This document shows positions 26,492 to 36,397 of a stretch of DNA of 64,000 nucleotides, piece by piece. A model generated the notes under the pieces. It was not told the origin of the DNA, ran no database searches, and worked only from the letters and a program-made list of their open reading frames with translations. A program made the translations under genes and the position numbers. Where the stretch lies: assembly GCA_900319625.1 (NCBI GenBank), contig ONPD01000004.1, forward strand, positions 124,001 through 188,000. The letters run 5' to 3'. The stretch is from an uncultured Treponema sp. GTDB taxonomy: Bacteria > Spirochaetota > Spirochaetia > Treponematales > Treponemataceae. How positions within the stretch are numbered: position 1 is the first letter of the stretch; each line of letters opens with the position of its first letter.

Positions 26492-27610
26492 TTATTTTAA
26501 AACTGAAAGGATTTCTGCATCAGTTACTTCTTCAATAGAAGTATCCTGCAGACCCTTCTGAAGGATAAGTCTTACTTTTGAAGTAAGGTTCTTTTTATCC
26601 TTGTGCATTACGTTCAAAAGTCTTTCACCTGAGCCGCCGCCAAAAATTGCTCCAGGAACAGGATTTGTATCCCAGCCGTAAAGTTTAAGGACATCAAAAA
26701 TCTCATTCATAAAGGCTTCGCGGCAGTAATCCTTTCGGAAGCTCAGGGCTACTGCTCGGCCGATTCCCCAGGCTACAGCGGCACCGTGGGTAATTTTTCC
26801 AAGTCCTGCAACGCTTTCAAGGGCATGGCCAAAGGTGTGTCCAAGATTCAAGGTTGCGCGGTTTCCCTGCTCGGTAAAATCTTTTTCTACAACGGCCGCT
26901 TTTGCGCGAACGCTCTTGTTTATAATTTTTTCCAGGGTTTCAGGGTCGCGGGCGTTGAGCTTTTCAGAATCATTTTTGAAAATATTATACATTTCCTTAT
27001 CAAAAAGGAGGGCTGTCTTAAAGGCTTCTGCAAGGCCTGAATTATACTGATTTTCAGGAAGATACTGAACAAATTCCGGCCAGTAGTAAAGCTTTTTTGC
27101 CGGGAAGAAGGAACCAATCATATTTTTGTAAGACTGATAGTCACAGCCGGTCTTTCCACCGATAGAAGCATCTACCATGGCAAGAAGAGTTGTAGGAACA
27201 AGCTCTACAGCAGCGCCCCGCTTAAAAACAGAAGCCGCAAAGGCTGTAAGGTCGCAGATTACACCGCCGCCGATTCCGACAAATACGTCTTTTCTTGAAA
27301 ATCCGGCTTCAAGGGCTGTAGTGATGATTGAAAGCACGCTTTCAATGGTCTTAAAAGGCTCGCCGGAACCCAAAATCAAAAGACAGTCATTACCGCATAC
27401 TCCGTCATCAAACTTTGCAGTAAATTCTTTCATACAGTCAAGGCTTGCAACAGTTGCGTCAGTTACAAAAAAGCGTTTGCATGGTGCATCCTGAGCACCT
27501 GGATTATAAACTGAAACCAGGTCTGGTTTTCCAGGTAAAAATGTAATTTCTGATTTTTCAGTACCTGCATGGATTGATGGGTAAGAGATTTGGAATGTAT
27601 CTTTTTTCAT
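26492..27610 (-). CDS. aroB: 3-Dehydroquinate synthase
   Basis: A 372-residue NAD- and metal-dependent enzyme of the shikimate pathway, converting DAHP to 3-dehydroquinate. Visible are the NAD-binding GIGGGVICDLTAF (about 112-124), VPTTLLAMVDASIGGKTG with K153, and the metal-binding LNLGHTFGHALE. All family hallmarks are intact. No other shikimate gene is close. The cysteine desulfurase follows after 13 nt. Confidence 0.93.
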   Translation of the reverse strand: MKKDTFQISYPSIHAGTEKSEITFLPGKPDLVSVYNPGAQDAPCKRFFVTDATVASLDCMKEFTAKFDDGVCGNDCLLILGSGEPFKTIESVLSIITTALEAGFSRKDVFVGIGGGVICDLTAFAASVFKRGAAVELVPTTLLAMVDASIGGKTGCDYQSYKNMIGSFFPAKKLYYWPEFVQYLPENQYNSGLAEAFKTALLFDKEMYNIFKNDSEKLNARDPETLEKIINKSVRAKAAVVEKDFTEQGNRATLNLGHTFGHALESVAGLGKITHGAAVAWGIGRAVALSFRKDYCREAFMNEIFDVLKLYGWDTNPVPGAIFGGGSGERLLNVMHKDKKNLTSKVRLILQKGLQDTSIEEVTDAEILSVLK

Positions 27611-27631
27611 ATTGAAGTCAGTTTAGCGTTT

Positions 27632-28234
27632 TTAGACTTTAAAAGAAAGTCTTTGAATGGGAGAAGGCCCTATTTCCCGGCAGATTTTGCGGTGGGCGGC
27701 AGTAGGATAGCCCTTATGCTTTGCATAACCGTACTGAGGGTAAAGCTTATCCATTTCAATCATAAAGCGGTCGCGTTCATTTTTTGCTAAAATGCTTGCG
27801 GCCATAACGCAGGGATATTTTCCGTCAGCTTTAGGCTCTGCCCGGCATTGGATTTTTACATCAGGACATTTATTTCCGTCGGTAATTGCTGTAAGAAAAG
27901 CTTTTTCAAAATCAATATTATTTTTTTCGCACCAGGCCGGGAGTTTTTCCATCAGCTGGGCAAGGGCTTTTTTCATACTCAGAAGGCTTGCCTGAAGGAT
28001 GTTTATCCGGTCAATTTCCTTTTCATCACAGAAGGCAATTCCATAACAGGCTTTTTCTTTTATGATGACTTCTGCTGCCAGACGTTTTTTTTCCGAAAGC
28101 TTTTTGGAATCATTTAAGATTTCAAGAGGAAAATCAGGAGGAAGAATTGCGGCGGCCGCATAAACAGGTCCCGCTAAAGGACCACGTCCGGCTTCATCAA
28201 AACCGACGGTAAGGATGATTTTATCAGTCTGCAT
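27632..28234 (-). CDS. rnhB: Ribonuclease HII
   Basis: About 200 residues from the ATG at 28234; the frame is open further up, but the conserved core begins at once after this start (VGFDEAGRGPLAGPVYAAA). D13 and E14 of the DEAGRG motif, the later Asp in TAITDGNK and the C-terminal AASILAKNERD give the catalytic set. It removes RNA from RNA-DNA hybrids and single ribonucleotides from DNA. The start lies 11 nt inside the 3' end of the beta-helix gene, so translation is coupled. Confidence 0.92.
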   Translation of the reverse strand: MQTDKIILTVGFDEAGRGPLAGPVYAAAAILPPDFPLEILNDSKKLSEKKRLAAEVIIKEKACYGIAFCDEKEIDRINILQASLLSMKKALAQLMEKLPAWCEKNNIDFEKAFLTAITDGNKCPDVKIQCRAEPKADGKYPCVMAASILAKNERDRFMIEMDKLYPQYGYAKHKGYPTAAHRKICREIGPSPIQRLSFKV

Positions 28235-30332
28235 AATCAGAGTTCTCTGCCTGGGTAAGGACTGAATCTCGGTTAGCAAAAACCATTTCAAGGCCTTCAA
28301 GAGGTTCTGAAAGAGCGCATTTATAAACGTTCTTTTCAAAATCACCCTTTACGCCGAAAAGCTCAGCAATACGGCCGGTTTTAGCGGTTACCTTAAGCTG
28401 ATTGTTGATTGAATCCACACTGCCCTTTGAAGCTGAAATTATTACGCTTGTATCAGCCGCAGTATTGATTACAGAATCACGCAGAATCACATAAGAGCCC
28501 AGGCTTGAGATAAATGAAGAATAGAGGGAGGCACTTACGCTTGCAATACAGTCGTAAACCTTGATTACACTTTCATCTGCATCAATTACAGTGCCGTTCT
28601 TTTCAAAATCGCAGGAAATTTCGCAGTCCTTAAGCTCCAGAGTTCCGTTCTTTACGGCGAACAAAGGAGAAATTGCATTTTCAGAAGAATCATTTTCCTT
28701 CTGAACGCGGATATTATTAAGTGTAAGAGCCGCATTTTCAATCTGAAGAGAGCTGTCCTTATTGAAAATCAAAGCCCCTTCCCCGTCATTAAGGATTTCG
28801 CAGTCCGCAATCACTTTTACAGGCTGAGAAGGAAGTTGAGCATTACCCTTCATGCGCAGGCGAACAGAAGTACAGCGGTTAATATCTTCAAGGCAGGCTT
28901 TGATGTCATTGTAAGGATGAGCTGCCGAACCGTCTGCATTTACGCCGGAAGCCGCAGAATCAAAGAAATAGTTATAGCTGTCAATAATCAGAGAATATTC
29001 AACAATCTGACTGCTTGTAATTTCATTCTGAGTATAGGCCTGAACCTTATAGAAAAGGGCTCCGGCATCATTTCTTACAAAGCTGTGACTATAACCTGAA
29101 GAAGGACATTCCTTAAACTGTCCGACAGAGGTCTGCTTAAGCGCTTCAATAACCTCTTCGTTAAGTTTTGTAACATCCTTTATCAAAAGGGGACGGCTGT
29201 AGGCAACAAAAAGCTTATTTTTTGCCTCAGTTTCGATTCCAAGCTTTACGTCGTGGCGGGAATAAAAGCCTTCAAAATCAGAAGTGATTACAGGAGCCTT
29301 TGGTGCCCTCTTATCAATATTGTAGGCAACTTCAATTTCACCCTGGTAAACAGAGCTGGAAAAAAGTCCGATTTTTAGCTTTCCTTCAGCATTATCACCG
29401 TAAAAAACATCAGCGCCAATCTGAGAATAAAGCTCAGTATAGCGGTTATTATCGCCCTTTACGCTCATTGTGTAAGAGGAGTCCCCTACCACCACAAAGG
29501 TCGTCGTTCCATCCTTTTCTACAAAGGACTGAACCTTTGGCTTGGCAGGAAGAATGCAGAAATCAATTGCAGAGCCCTTTTTGTAATCAAGACTCTGCCA
29601 GGAAACAATGTGAGGACGCGAGCGGTCGATTATTCTAGGCTCGGAAGGAAGATTCCAGTATTCTTCATCAACTTTATAGAGAAGCTTAGTGTCGGTAAAA
29701 ATAACCTTATCCCAGTCTTCAATTTTAATTGGAACCTGGCGGACATTGTTAAGACCCGCAACGTGAGGATAAGTTTTAATTACAAAGCGCCAGTTTTTTC
29801 CGCCTTCATTTGAACGGACAATGCAGGGAACATAGCGGGAAAGCACGTTCTTTTCAGAAATTGCCAGCTCCATTCCCTTAAGGAATTCCGGAGAATTGTT
29901 CATCTTAAAGCTGAGTGAAGAAGGAATTGAAAAAACTGAACCTGAAGAGTAATTTACAACGCCGGAATCATAAAACTGGGAAATAAAAGCGGCATAAGAC
30001 TTGTCTTTAGCGGCATCCGGAACAACAGAATAGCGGATATTTGTCATTTCTGAAGTTCCGTCAGCCTTGATGTGAGAAACGGTGAGATTTACGTCCCCTT
30101 CCACATCAAGGAAAACCGGCCGGTCATAGAAAAAACCGAAGTTTACAGGATTGGAACCGTCTACCGAATAGTAGAATTCCCCGCCTTCAGAAGTATCAAG
30201 AACCAGCATCTGTTTGTTTGCCCAAACGCCCTTTGCAGGGTTTATTACCTTAATTTCTGCAAAAAGATTACAAACAGCTGCACACATGAGAAAAATCAGA
30301 CATATAATAAGTTTTCTGATACTTCTTTCCAT
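28224..30332 (-). CDS. Large exported beta-rich protein, probable beta-helix
   Basis: A 702-residue exported protein with signal peptide MERSIRKLIICLIFLMCAA. Near residues 40-90 (GGEFYYSVDGSNPV...) lies a chitobiase C-terminal/Ig-like pattern often repeated in treponemal surface proteins. The last third (about 480-680) has short hydrophobic strand repeats with asparagines and polar turns (LQIENAALTLNNIRVQ, GTLELKDCEISC), the look of a right-handed parallel beta-helix. It is likely periplasmic or surface-exposed; no enzyme residues could be picked out. Its 3' end overlaps rnhB, an odd partner. Confidence 0.7.
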   Translation of the reverse strand: MERSIRKLIICLIFLMCAAVCNLFAEIKVINPAKGVWANKQMLVLDTSEGGEFYYSVDGSNPVNFGFFYDRPVFLDVEGDVNLTVSHIKADGTSEMTNIRYSVVPDAAKDKSYAAFISQFYDSGVVNYSSGSVFSIPSSLSFKMNNSPEFLKGMELAISEKNVLSRYVPCIVRSNEGGKNWRFVIKTYPHVAGLNNVRQVPIKIEDWDKVIFTDTKLLYKVDEEYWNLPSEPRIIDRSRPHIVSWQSLDYKKGSAIDFCILPAKPKVQSFVEKDGTTTFVVVGDSSYTMSVKGDNNRYTELYSQIGADVFYGDNAEGKLKIGLFSSSVYQGEIEVAYNIDKRAPKAPVITSDFEGFYSRHDVKLGIETEAKNKLFVAYSRPLLIKDVTKLNEEVIEALKQTSVGQFKECPSSGYSHSFVRNDAGALFYKVQAYTQNEITSSQIVEYSLIIDSYNYFFDSAASGVNADGSAAHPYNDIKACLEDINRCTSVRLRMKGNAQLPSQPVKVIADCEILNDGEGALIFNKDSSLQIENAALTLNNIRVQKENDSSENAISPLFAVKNGTLELKDCEISCDFEKNGTVIDADESVIKVYDCIASVSASLYSSFISSLGSYVILRDSVINTAADTSVIISASKGSVDSINNQLKVTAKTGRIAELFGVKGDFEKNVYKCALSEPLEGLEMVFANRDSVLTQAENSDYAD

Positions 30333-30345
30333 TCTCTCTGCCTTT

Positions 30346-30969
30346 TTATTTTCCTAAATAAGGACCAAGAATATCACGCAATTCCGGGTCATCCTTATAA
30401 TAATATTTTTCGAGCTCTTCAGAAGTAAGGCCGATAAGCTCGTGGCTTGCGTAGTGAATCCAGCGGTTTTCATCAGGATTATTGATTTCGAACTTACGGC
30501 AGTAATAATCCGGCTGGATAGGAAGATTTGCGTGACCGTTGTCATAATTAAAATGCTTGTAATCATGAACGACAACCTTAATGTCTTCGCGCTTGAAGCC
30601 GCGGCTGTTCATCAGAGTTTCAACCAGGCAGTTGATTGTGCGACCGGAATCATAAATGTCATCAACCAGAAGGATTTTGTCACCGGGACGGAGATTTTCA
30701 GGAGGGTAAGTCCAGCCGTCGATGAAAACCTTTGTGTGCTGGGCAATGTCAGAATAAGAGCGCGCTACAACGCCGGCGTACAATACCGGGTGATAGTTTT
30801 TGGCGCGGCAGACAATCTTAAAATATTCACTGATAACGTTAGACATTGCGGCACCGCCACGGAGTGAACAGTAAATTACATCAGGAATAAATCCGTCTTT
30901 ATAAATTTTGTTAGCAATTTTTAATGCGTTGTTGCGGACTGTGTTATAGTCCAGAAATTCTTTAATCAT
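30346..30969 (-). CDS. Phosphoribosyltransferase, xanthine/guanine (Gpt-like) type
   Basis: A 207-residue type I phosphoribosyltransferase. A CSLRGGAAMSN loop near 34-44 and the PRPP motif ILLVDDIYDSGRT at 99-111 are clear, followed by a tail with PDYYC and WIHYASHE. This resembles purine salvage PRTases of the hypoxanthine, xanthine or guanine class, which make nucleoside monophosphates from free base and PRPP. The base preferred cannot be read off. It lies between clpC and the beta-helix gene. Confidence 0.8.
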   Translation of the reverse strand: MIKEFLDYNTVRNNALKIANKIYKDGFIPDVIYCSLRGGAAMSNVISEYFKIVCRAKNYHPVLYAGVVARSYSDIAQHTKVFIDGWTYPPENLRPGDKILLVDDIYDSGRTINCLVETLMNSRGFKREDIKVVVHDYKHFNYDNGHANLPIQPDYYCRKFEINNPDENRWIHYASHELIGLTSEELEKYYYKDDPELRDILGPYLGK

Positions 30970-30995
30970 TTTATACCTCGTTTAATCTGTCTATT

Positions 30996-33590
30996 TTACT
31001 CAATCACGCCGTTTTTTCCAACTAACTGCAGCACAGGAATTTTTTCTTTTTCAGAAAGACTTATGCTCAGTTTTCCATCACAAAGACTTACGTTTACAAA
31101 GGCCTTCTTTTTATCTGTATTTTCAAGAATTGCCATAGCAAGCGGGTCTTCAATTTCCTTGCGGATAAGGCGCTTCATAGGACGGGCGCCCATTGCCGGA
31201 TTATAGCCGTGTTCAATCAGATATTCCTTTGCGTCATTTTGAATGACAATCTTAAGGTTCTTCTGGGAAACTCTTGAAGCAAGGTCTGCAATCTGAATAT
31301 CAAGGATTTTTGAGATTTCAGCCTTTGTAAGGGCGTTGAATACAATAACATCATCAATTCGGTTTATAAGCTCAGGATTCAAAAGCTTTTTAAGCTCGTT
31401 CATTGCGCCGGCCTTGATTTCATCAAAGCTCATTACGCCTTCCCGGCTTCCAAATCCCACTTTACCTTCGTTTGTAATCTGGCGTGCACCGGCATTCGAA
31501 GTCATGATAATCACAGTGTTGCGGAAGTTTACAGTGTGCCCAAGATTATCAGAAAGCTCGCCCTCTTCAAGAAGCTGCAAAAGCAGATTGAAAATATCAG
31601 GATGAGCCTTTTCAATTTCGTCAAGGAGAACTACCGAATAAGGATGGCGGCGGACTTTTTCTGTAAGAACACCTCCGTCCTCATAGCCTACGTATCCCGG
31701 AGGCGCTCCGACTAAGCGGCTTGCGGTATGCTTTTCCATATAGTCCGACATATCAATGCGGATAAGTGAATCCTCAGAACCGAAAAGATATTTTGCCAGA
31801 GCCTTTGCAAGCTGAGTTTTTCCAACGCCGGTAGGACCTAAGAAAATAAAAGAGCCAACCGGATGCTTTGGAGAAGAAATACCGGCCCTGCTTCTTCTGA
31901 TTGCACCAGAAATTGCACGTACGGCATCTTCCTGACCGATTACAGTATTATGAAGCTCTTCTTCCATATGGATAATGCGGGCAATTTCTGTTGTCGTAAG
32001 CTGTTCAACAGGAATTCCAGTCATTTCGCAGATGATTTTTTCGATATCGCCGACAGTAACGACCTTTTTTTCACCCAGCTGCCCGTCAACCAGCATAGAA
32101 GAATAGCGGTTGAGCTTTTTCTTAAGTTCAATTACCTTGTCGCGGACAACGGCTGCATTTTCGTAGTCCTGATTGCGGACAAGGGACTTCTTTTCTTCAA
32201 TAAGGTCACTGATATTTGTTTCGATTTCAACAAGCTCAGAAGGTCGCTGCTCTTCGCTGATTTTTTTAGCGGCTCCTGCCTCGTCCAGGATGTCGATTGC
32301 CTTGTCTGGGAGCACTTTCTCCGGAATGTAGCGGCGGCTCAAGCGGACAATGGCAGGGATAACTGCATCTTCGTAGGTGACGTGATGGAAATTTTCGTAT
32401 TTTGTCTTAATTCCCCTAAGAATTTCTTCAGTTTCTGCGTCACTTGGTTCGCTTACCTTTACCACCTGGAACCTTCGCTCTAAAGCCAGGTCTTTTTCTA
32501 TGTGGCGGGTATATTCTTTTGTTGTTGTAGCACCAATAATCTGGATTTCACCGCGGCTGAGGGCCGGCTTCATAATGTTGGAAGCGTCCATTGTGCCTTC
32601 TGGACCGCCCGCTCCGATAATCGTGTGAAGCTCGTCAATAAAGAGGATGATGTCGTCATTTTCCTGAACTTCCTTCATCATCTTTTTCATGCGCTCTTCA
32701 AATTCACCCCGGTATTTAGTTCCGGCAACCATAGCTGCCAGGTCAAGGGAAAGCACTCGTTTTTTAAGGAGATTTGAAGGAACCTTGCCGTTTACGATTG
32801 CCTGGGCAAGACCTTCAACAATGGCAGTTTTTCCTACCCCTGGTTCCCCTGTCAAAACAGGATTATTTTTTGTGCGTCGCGAAAGAATCTGAATTACGCG
32901 GTGGATTTCCTTATCGCGGCCGACAACAGGGTCGCTTTTGTTTTCCCGGGCCATTTTTGTAAGGTCGCGGCTGTACTCAGAAAGGAAGGATTCTTCTCCA
33001 CCGTTATTCTGACTTTTATCCACCGGCTGCTTATTATTTTCTTCCTCAGGAGCAGTTCCCGTAAGAAGAAAATCCGAAGGATCATCACCAAAAAGAGACT
33101 TAAAAAATTCATCTGCATAGCTGTGCAGGTCAAAATCGCTGTAAGAAGCCTTAACTTCGCTCTGAACTTCCATAACGGTAAAGCGTACATCCATAATCGA
33201 ATAGCCGGAAGCCGAGAAAAAGTTTTCTGTAATTGTTTTTGATTCACTGCAGGCCGCAAGAAGAAGATGTTCAGTTCCAATATATGAATTATGAAGATTT
33301 GCCGCTTCTTTTTCTGCATCACTGATGAGTTTTTTCATTCTCTGGCTCTGAGGAACTTCATCAAGAGTAGGCTCTTTTTCCAGTGAAGAAAAGGAATCTT
33401 CCAGAGACTCTTCCAGCCTTAAAAGATTCATATTGAGTTTTGTGAGTGTAGAAAAGCCAACACCCTCTTTCAGTCTAAGCATAGCAAGGAGTACATGTTC
33501 AGGGAGTATTTCTTTTGAGCCGAACTGTCTGGCTTCATCCTGGGCCAGAATCATTACAATTTTTCTTGCGCGAAGTGAGAAATTTTTCAA
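30996..33590 (-). CDS. clpC: Clp protease ATPase subunit ClpC
   Basis: An 864-residue AAA+ unfoldase that feeds ClpP. Two Clp N repeats (about 3-145), Walker A1 GEPGVGKT at 248-255, a UVR-containing middle domain ([24 protein letters not shown]), second Walker A GPTGVGKT near 588 and a ClpB-type D2-small domain. The UVR-bearing middle domain and short M-region mark ClpC rather than ClpB or ClpA. Start is a TTG at 33590: the N repeat begins at residue 3, so later ATGs would truncate it. mcsB lies just upstream, as in Firmicutes operons. Confidence 0.93.
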   Translation of the reverse strand: MKNFSLRARKIVMILAQDEARQFGSKEILPEHVLLAMLRLKEGVGFSTLTKLNMNLLRLEESLEDSFSSLEKEPTLDEVPQSQRMKKLISDAEKEAANLHNSYIGTEHLLLAACSESKTITENFFSASGYSIMDVRFTVMEVQSEVKASYSDFDLHSYADEFFKSLFGDDPSDFLLTGTAPEEENNKQPVDKSQNNGGEESFLSEYSRDLTKMARENKSDPVVGRDKEIHRVIQILSRRTKNNPVLTGEPGVGKTAIVEGLAQAIVNGKVPSNLLKKRVLSLDLAAMVAGTKYRGEFEERMKKMMKEVQENDDIILFIDELHTIIGAGGPEGTMDASNIMKPALSRGEIQIIGATTTKEYTRHIEKDLALERRFQVVKVSEPSDAETEEILRGIKTKYENFHHVTYEDAVIPAIVRLSRRYIPEKVLPDKAIDILDEAGAAKKISEEQRPSELVEIETNISDLIEEKKSLVRNQDYENAAVVRDKVIELKKKLNRYSSMLVDGQLGEKKVVTVGDIEKIICEMTGIPVEQLTTTEIARIIHMEEELHNTVIGQEDAVRAISGAIRRSRAGISSPKHPVGSFIFLGPTGVGKTQLAKALAKYLFGSEDSLIRIDMSDYMEKHTASRLVGAPPGYVGYEDGGVLTEKVRRHPYSVVLLDEIEKAHPDIFNLLLQLLEEGELSDNLGHTVNFRNTVIIMTSNAGARQITNEGKVGFGSREGVMSFDEIKAGAMNELKKLLNPELINRIDDVIVFNALTKAEISKILDIQIADLASRVSQKNLKIVIQNDAKEYLIEHGYNPAMGARPMKRLIRKEIEDPLAMAILENTDKKKAFVNVSLCDGKLSISLSEKEKIPVLQLVGKNGVIE

Positions 33591-33622
33591 TTAAAAACCC
33601 CAATAGCCTGGCTGACTATATT

Positions 33623-34705
33623 TTAACTGATAGTCAGCTTTTCAAAAGCCTGTTGAATTACAATAGCTCTCAGGCGCTGCAGCTGGGCGCTCAAATCTTT
33701 CTTTAAATCCTCTTCGTATGAAAACGCGTAATTATCGTTTACATACAGAATATGGCCGTGTTTTGCACGGTAATACAAGGCATTTAAATCCTGCTCCATA
33801 ATCCCGCTGACTCTGCCGGTCTGCAAACCGAACTTAATTACACTGATAATGTCCGCCGCTTCCTCGTAAGTAAGCAGGAGCGAATACATTGCCTTTGCAT
33901 AAGCCCTTTTTACAAAATTTAAGAGTATTGTAGGATTATTATCGGCAAAAGTACGCCGAATCTTGCGTTCTGTTTTAAAAATAATTGAGGCCAGCGAGGT
34001 GATGTTAGCCACCTGGTCAAGTTCACTTCCTTCCGAAGCGTTTCCCGGATACAAATCAAAAATAAAATTTGCAAAATTTGCCGTATCCGAAACCTGAAAG
34101 ACCGGTGAAATACAGAGTTTTTTTTCTGTCACCATAGATATAATCGAATCAAACTGCCCCGAAAGCACGATAGAAGGAATAAATAATCTTATGGAGATTT
34201 TAAGTCCTGTGCCACAGTCCTTGATGTGGGAAGTAAGATAACCGAATTCCCGGCTGGCGGCAAACTGCAGTTTTTCCTGCAAAAGCTCATCAACCCGGTA
34301 GATTTCAGACATGGCCTTTTCAGTTTCAAAACCGGAATGAAAATTTGTAATTCTTACGTGGTCGATATGATTTACAAGGATGCTTTTTGAATCATCATCG
34401 TTTAATACTACGGCAGTACAGTCAAATTCCTTTTCATCAGTGATGATATTTTTGTCCATCAGAACCTGACGTCCCTGGGAAAAAATATTTTTATAATCGA
34501 TAAAATGAAATTTTTCATCAGCCTGAACGGCGTCGTAAACAAGAGAGTTTACCCTTTCCATATCATCCTGATTCATTTTTACCGGGAAGGGAAAGTCAGC
34601 AAGATTCCGGGCCAGACGGATTTTGGTAGAAAGCACGATATCATCATTCTGCCCGGCAAGGGAAAACCATGGAAGACTTGTTTCTGTTTTTTTACTTTCC
34701 GCCAT
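33623..34705 (-). CDS. mcsB: McsB-like protein-arginine kinase homologue, diverged active site
   Basis: A 360-residue protein of the ATP:guanido phosphotransferase family in the mcsA-mcsB-clpC order. In active McsB the kinase marks proteins with phospho-arginine for ClpCP. The fold signs are clear (STKIRLARN at 26-34, FGYLTS at 154-159, CGTGLKISI). But the usual NEEDH reads NHIDH (112-116), CPTN reads HIKD (160-163) and the nucleotide-binding RGxxGEG reads YPGNASEG. Glutamate and cysteine thought essential for phosphotransfer are thus replaced. It may be an adaptor without kinase activity, or use other residues. The mcsB symbol rests on neighbourhood and overall fold. Confidence 0.8.
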   Translation of the reverse strand: MAESKKTETSLPWFSLAGQNDDIVLSTKIRLARNLADFPFPVKMNQDDMERVNSLVYDAVQADEKFHFIDYKNIFSQGRQVLMDKNIITDEKEFDCTAVVLNDDDSKSILVNHIDHVRITNFHSGFETEKAMSEIYRVDELLQEKLQFAASREFGYLTSHIKDCGTGLKISIRLFIPSIVLSGQFDSIISMVTEKKLCISPVFQVSDTANFANFIFDLYPGNASEGSELDQVANITSLASIIFKTERKIRRTFADNNPTILLNFVKRAYAKAMYSLLLTYEEAADIISVIKFGLQTGRVSGIMEQDLNALYYRAKHGHILYVNDNYAFSYEEDLKKDLSAQLQRLRAIVIQQAFEKLTIS

Positions 34706-35096
34706 CCTGGTCCCCTGTTTTTTTGTCTTTTTTTTCTATATCGATATCAGCATCAGCCGAAGTATCAAATAAAACTGTCTTATCTGATGAATTCTTATAT
34801 GCTTCGTTATTCAAAACCTTAAGGTAGTCCCTGTAAAAGGCCGCCTTTTCATATTCTTCGGCCTCCAGAGCAGCTTCCAGCTTGAACTGCATTTCTACCC
34901 GGCTGATCAGAGTTGAACGGTAGCCCTTAAGCTTTTTAGGAAAGCTTCCCTGATAAGCGCTTGAAATACCGTATTTTTTCAGCGTCTTCTGAAATTCATC
35001 CTTAAAAGTATAATAACATTCAGAACAGCCGATTTTCTGACTCTTTGAGATTTCTTCGTATGTCATTCCGCAGACGCGGCAAACTTTCTCACCCAT
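34692..35096 (-). CDS. mcsA: McsA-like zinc-binding UVR-domain protein, short form
   Basis: A 134-residue protein with a single zinc site made of two CxxC pairs (C6/C9 and C24/C27 in CRVCGMTYEEISKSQKIGCSEC), then a UVR domain (about 65-95, LEAALEAEEYEKAAFYRDYLK) and an acidic/basic tail. B. subtilis McsA has an extra N-terminal zinc module of about 80 residues that is absent here. McsA activates McsB and links it to ClpC. It overlaps mcsB by 14 nt and begins at the stop of the transporter permease (TAATG), so all are cotranslated. No ctsR gene lies upstream. Confidence 0.85.
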   Translation of the reverse strand: MGEKVCRVCGMTYEEISKSQKIGCSECYYTFKDEFQKTLKKYGISSAYQGSFPKKLKGYRSTLISRVEMQFKLEAALEAEEYEKAAFYRDYLKVLNNEAYKNSSDKTVLFDTSADADIDIEKKDKKTGDQDGGK

Positions 35097-36397
35097 TAAA
35101 GCTTTAATCCTTCGGAAGGCTTTTCCTTTCCGGCCCTGACAGACGGAATTAAAGAAACAAAAACGGAAAGCACAAGAGTTCCACCTATTACCATTATTAT
35201 CTGCTTTACCGGAATTGCAAGAGGAATCGTCTGTAAATAATAGGCCGGGTCCATAAGCCGCACCTCCTTAAAGAGATTTACAAACCATTCAATAAAGTGG
35301 ATAAGTTCATTGGCCTTTACCGAAATAAGGATTCCCACGGGCACTCCGATTAGAAGTCCAGCCGCCGTACAGTAAAGCCCCGTAAGGATAAAGGCCAGGG
35401 TAATTCCAAATGGAGTGGCCCCCGTACTTTTCAGGATTGCAATTTCCTTACGTCTTTCCATTACAAGCATAACGATAGCCGAAGAAATATTAATGCTTGC
35501 GACAAAAATAATCATCATCATGATAAAAACAAGCATAACTTTTGTGGAAGAAAAATTTTCAAAGCGGGCAGCATTTACCTGGTCCCAGCGGTAAACATTT
35601 GCAAAGCGGCCACAGTGCTTTTTGACCTTATGCTGCAGGGCAACAAGAGAGGGTGAAAAGGCATCCTGACTTTCCAGAAGAATATTAAAGCTGGCATTAG
35701 CCATTGTAAAAGAACGGAAAAAGGCTTTAAGGGGAACAAAAATCCATAGTTCATCCATTTCCTGATAGCCGGAACTTACGATTGCCCCTACCCTAAAGCT
35801 GGTCACCTTTGGAAGAACAGTCTCCCCTGCCTTCCTTGTAGTGATAATTCTGAAAATATCCCCCGCCTTAAGAGAAAGCGTTTCCGCCATCTTATCGCCG
35901 ATTACAGCATAGGGCACAGACGAAGCTTCCTTGAGGCAGCCTGTATCCCCCTCAATTACATCAAAAAGAGTCTTAAAGCTTTGGTTTTCCTCAAAAATAT
36001 TTTCCGGCACTCCCCGCAAAAAGGCGCCGGTCCTCATGTTTTTTCCCACTCCCAGGGCAAAAAGAGTCACTTCCGGGAAGGCCCTGCTTATTCCGCTGAC
36101 AGACTCAAAGCCCTTTGCATAGGCTGAAAATTTTTCTTCAGTTTTAGTTTCTTCTATTCCATTTGCGACCCGAACTTCAAGATGGCCCGAAGAAAGCCCG
36201 ATAAGGCGCTCTGTCATTCCGTTTATCATTCCAGTTGTAATTGACAGGACAGCGATTAAAGGAACTACACTGAGGGCAATACAGAGGATTGAACCGTAAA
36301 GACTTTTTCTTGCTACGGTGTTTTTCTGGGTACGGGGAAAAATCAGACTTTTTGCAAAATAAAGAGAAGCCTTTAACGTCACCTTACAAATCTCCAC
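35096..36397 (-). CDS. LolC/LolE-type ABC transporter permease
   Basis: A 433-residue inner-membrane protein of the FtsX/LolE family: one N-terminal helix (about 37-57), a large periplasmic domain of about 220 residues, then three helices, the last group including VSLIPSVRAGKEKPSEGL, the usual permease ending. With its ATPase and the other permease it would extract lipoproteins from the inner membrane for delivery to the outer membrane; spirochaetes carry many such lipoproteins. It overlaps the ATPase gene by 14 nt. LolC versus LolE cannot be told apart here. Confidence 0.82.
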   Translation of the reverse strand: MEICKVTLKASLYFAKSLIFPRTQKNTVARKSLYGSILCIALSVVPLIAVLSITTGMINGMTERLIGLSSGHLEVRVANGIEETKTEEKFSAYAKGFESVSGISRAFPEVTLFALGVGKNMRTGAFLRGVPENIFEENQSFKTLFDVIEGDTGCLKEASSVPYAVIGDKMAETLSLKAGDIFRIITTRKAGETVLPKVTSFRVGAIVSSGYQEMDELWIFVPLKAFFRSFTMANASFNILLESQDAFSPSLVALQHKVKKHCGRFANVYRWDQVNAARFENFSSTKVMLVFIMMMIIFVASINISSAIVMLVMERRKEIAILKSTGATPFGITLAFILTGLYCTAAGLLIGVPVGILISVKANELIHFIEWFVNLFKEVRLMDPAYYLQTIPLAIPVKQIIMVIGGTLVLSVFVSLIPSVRAGKEKPSEGLKL

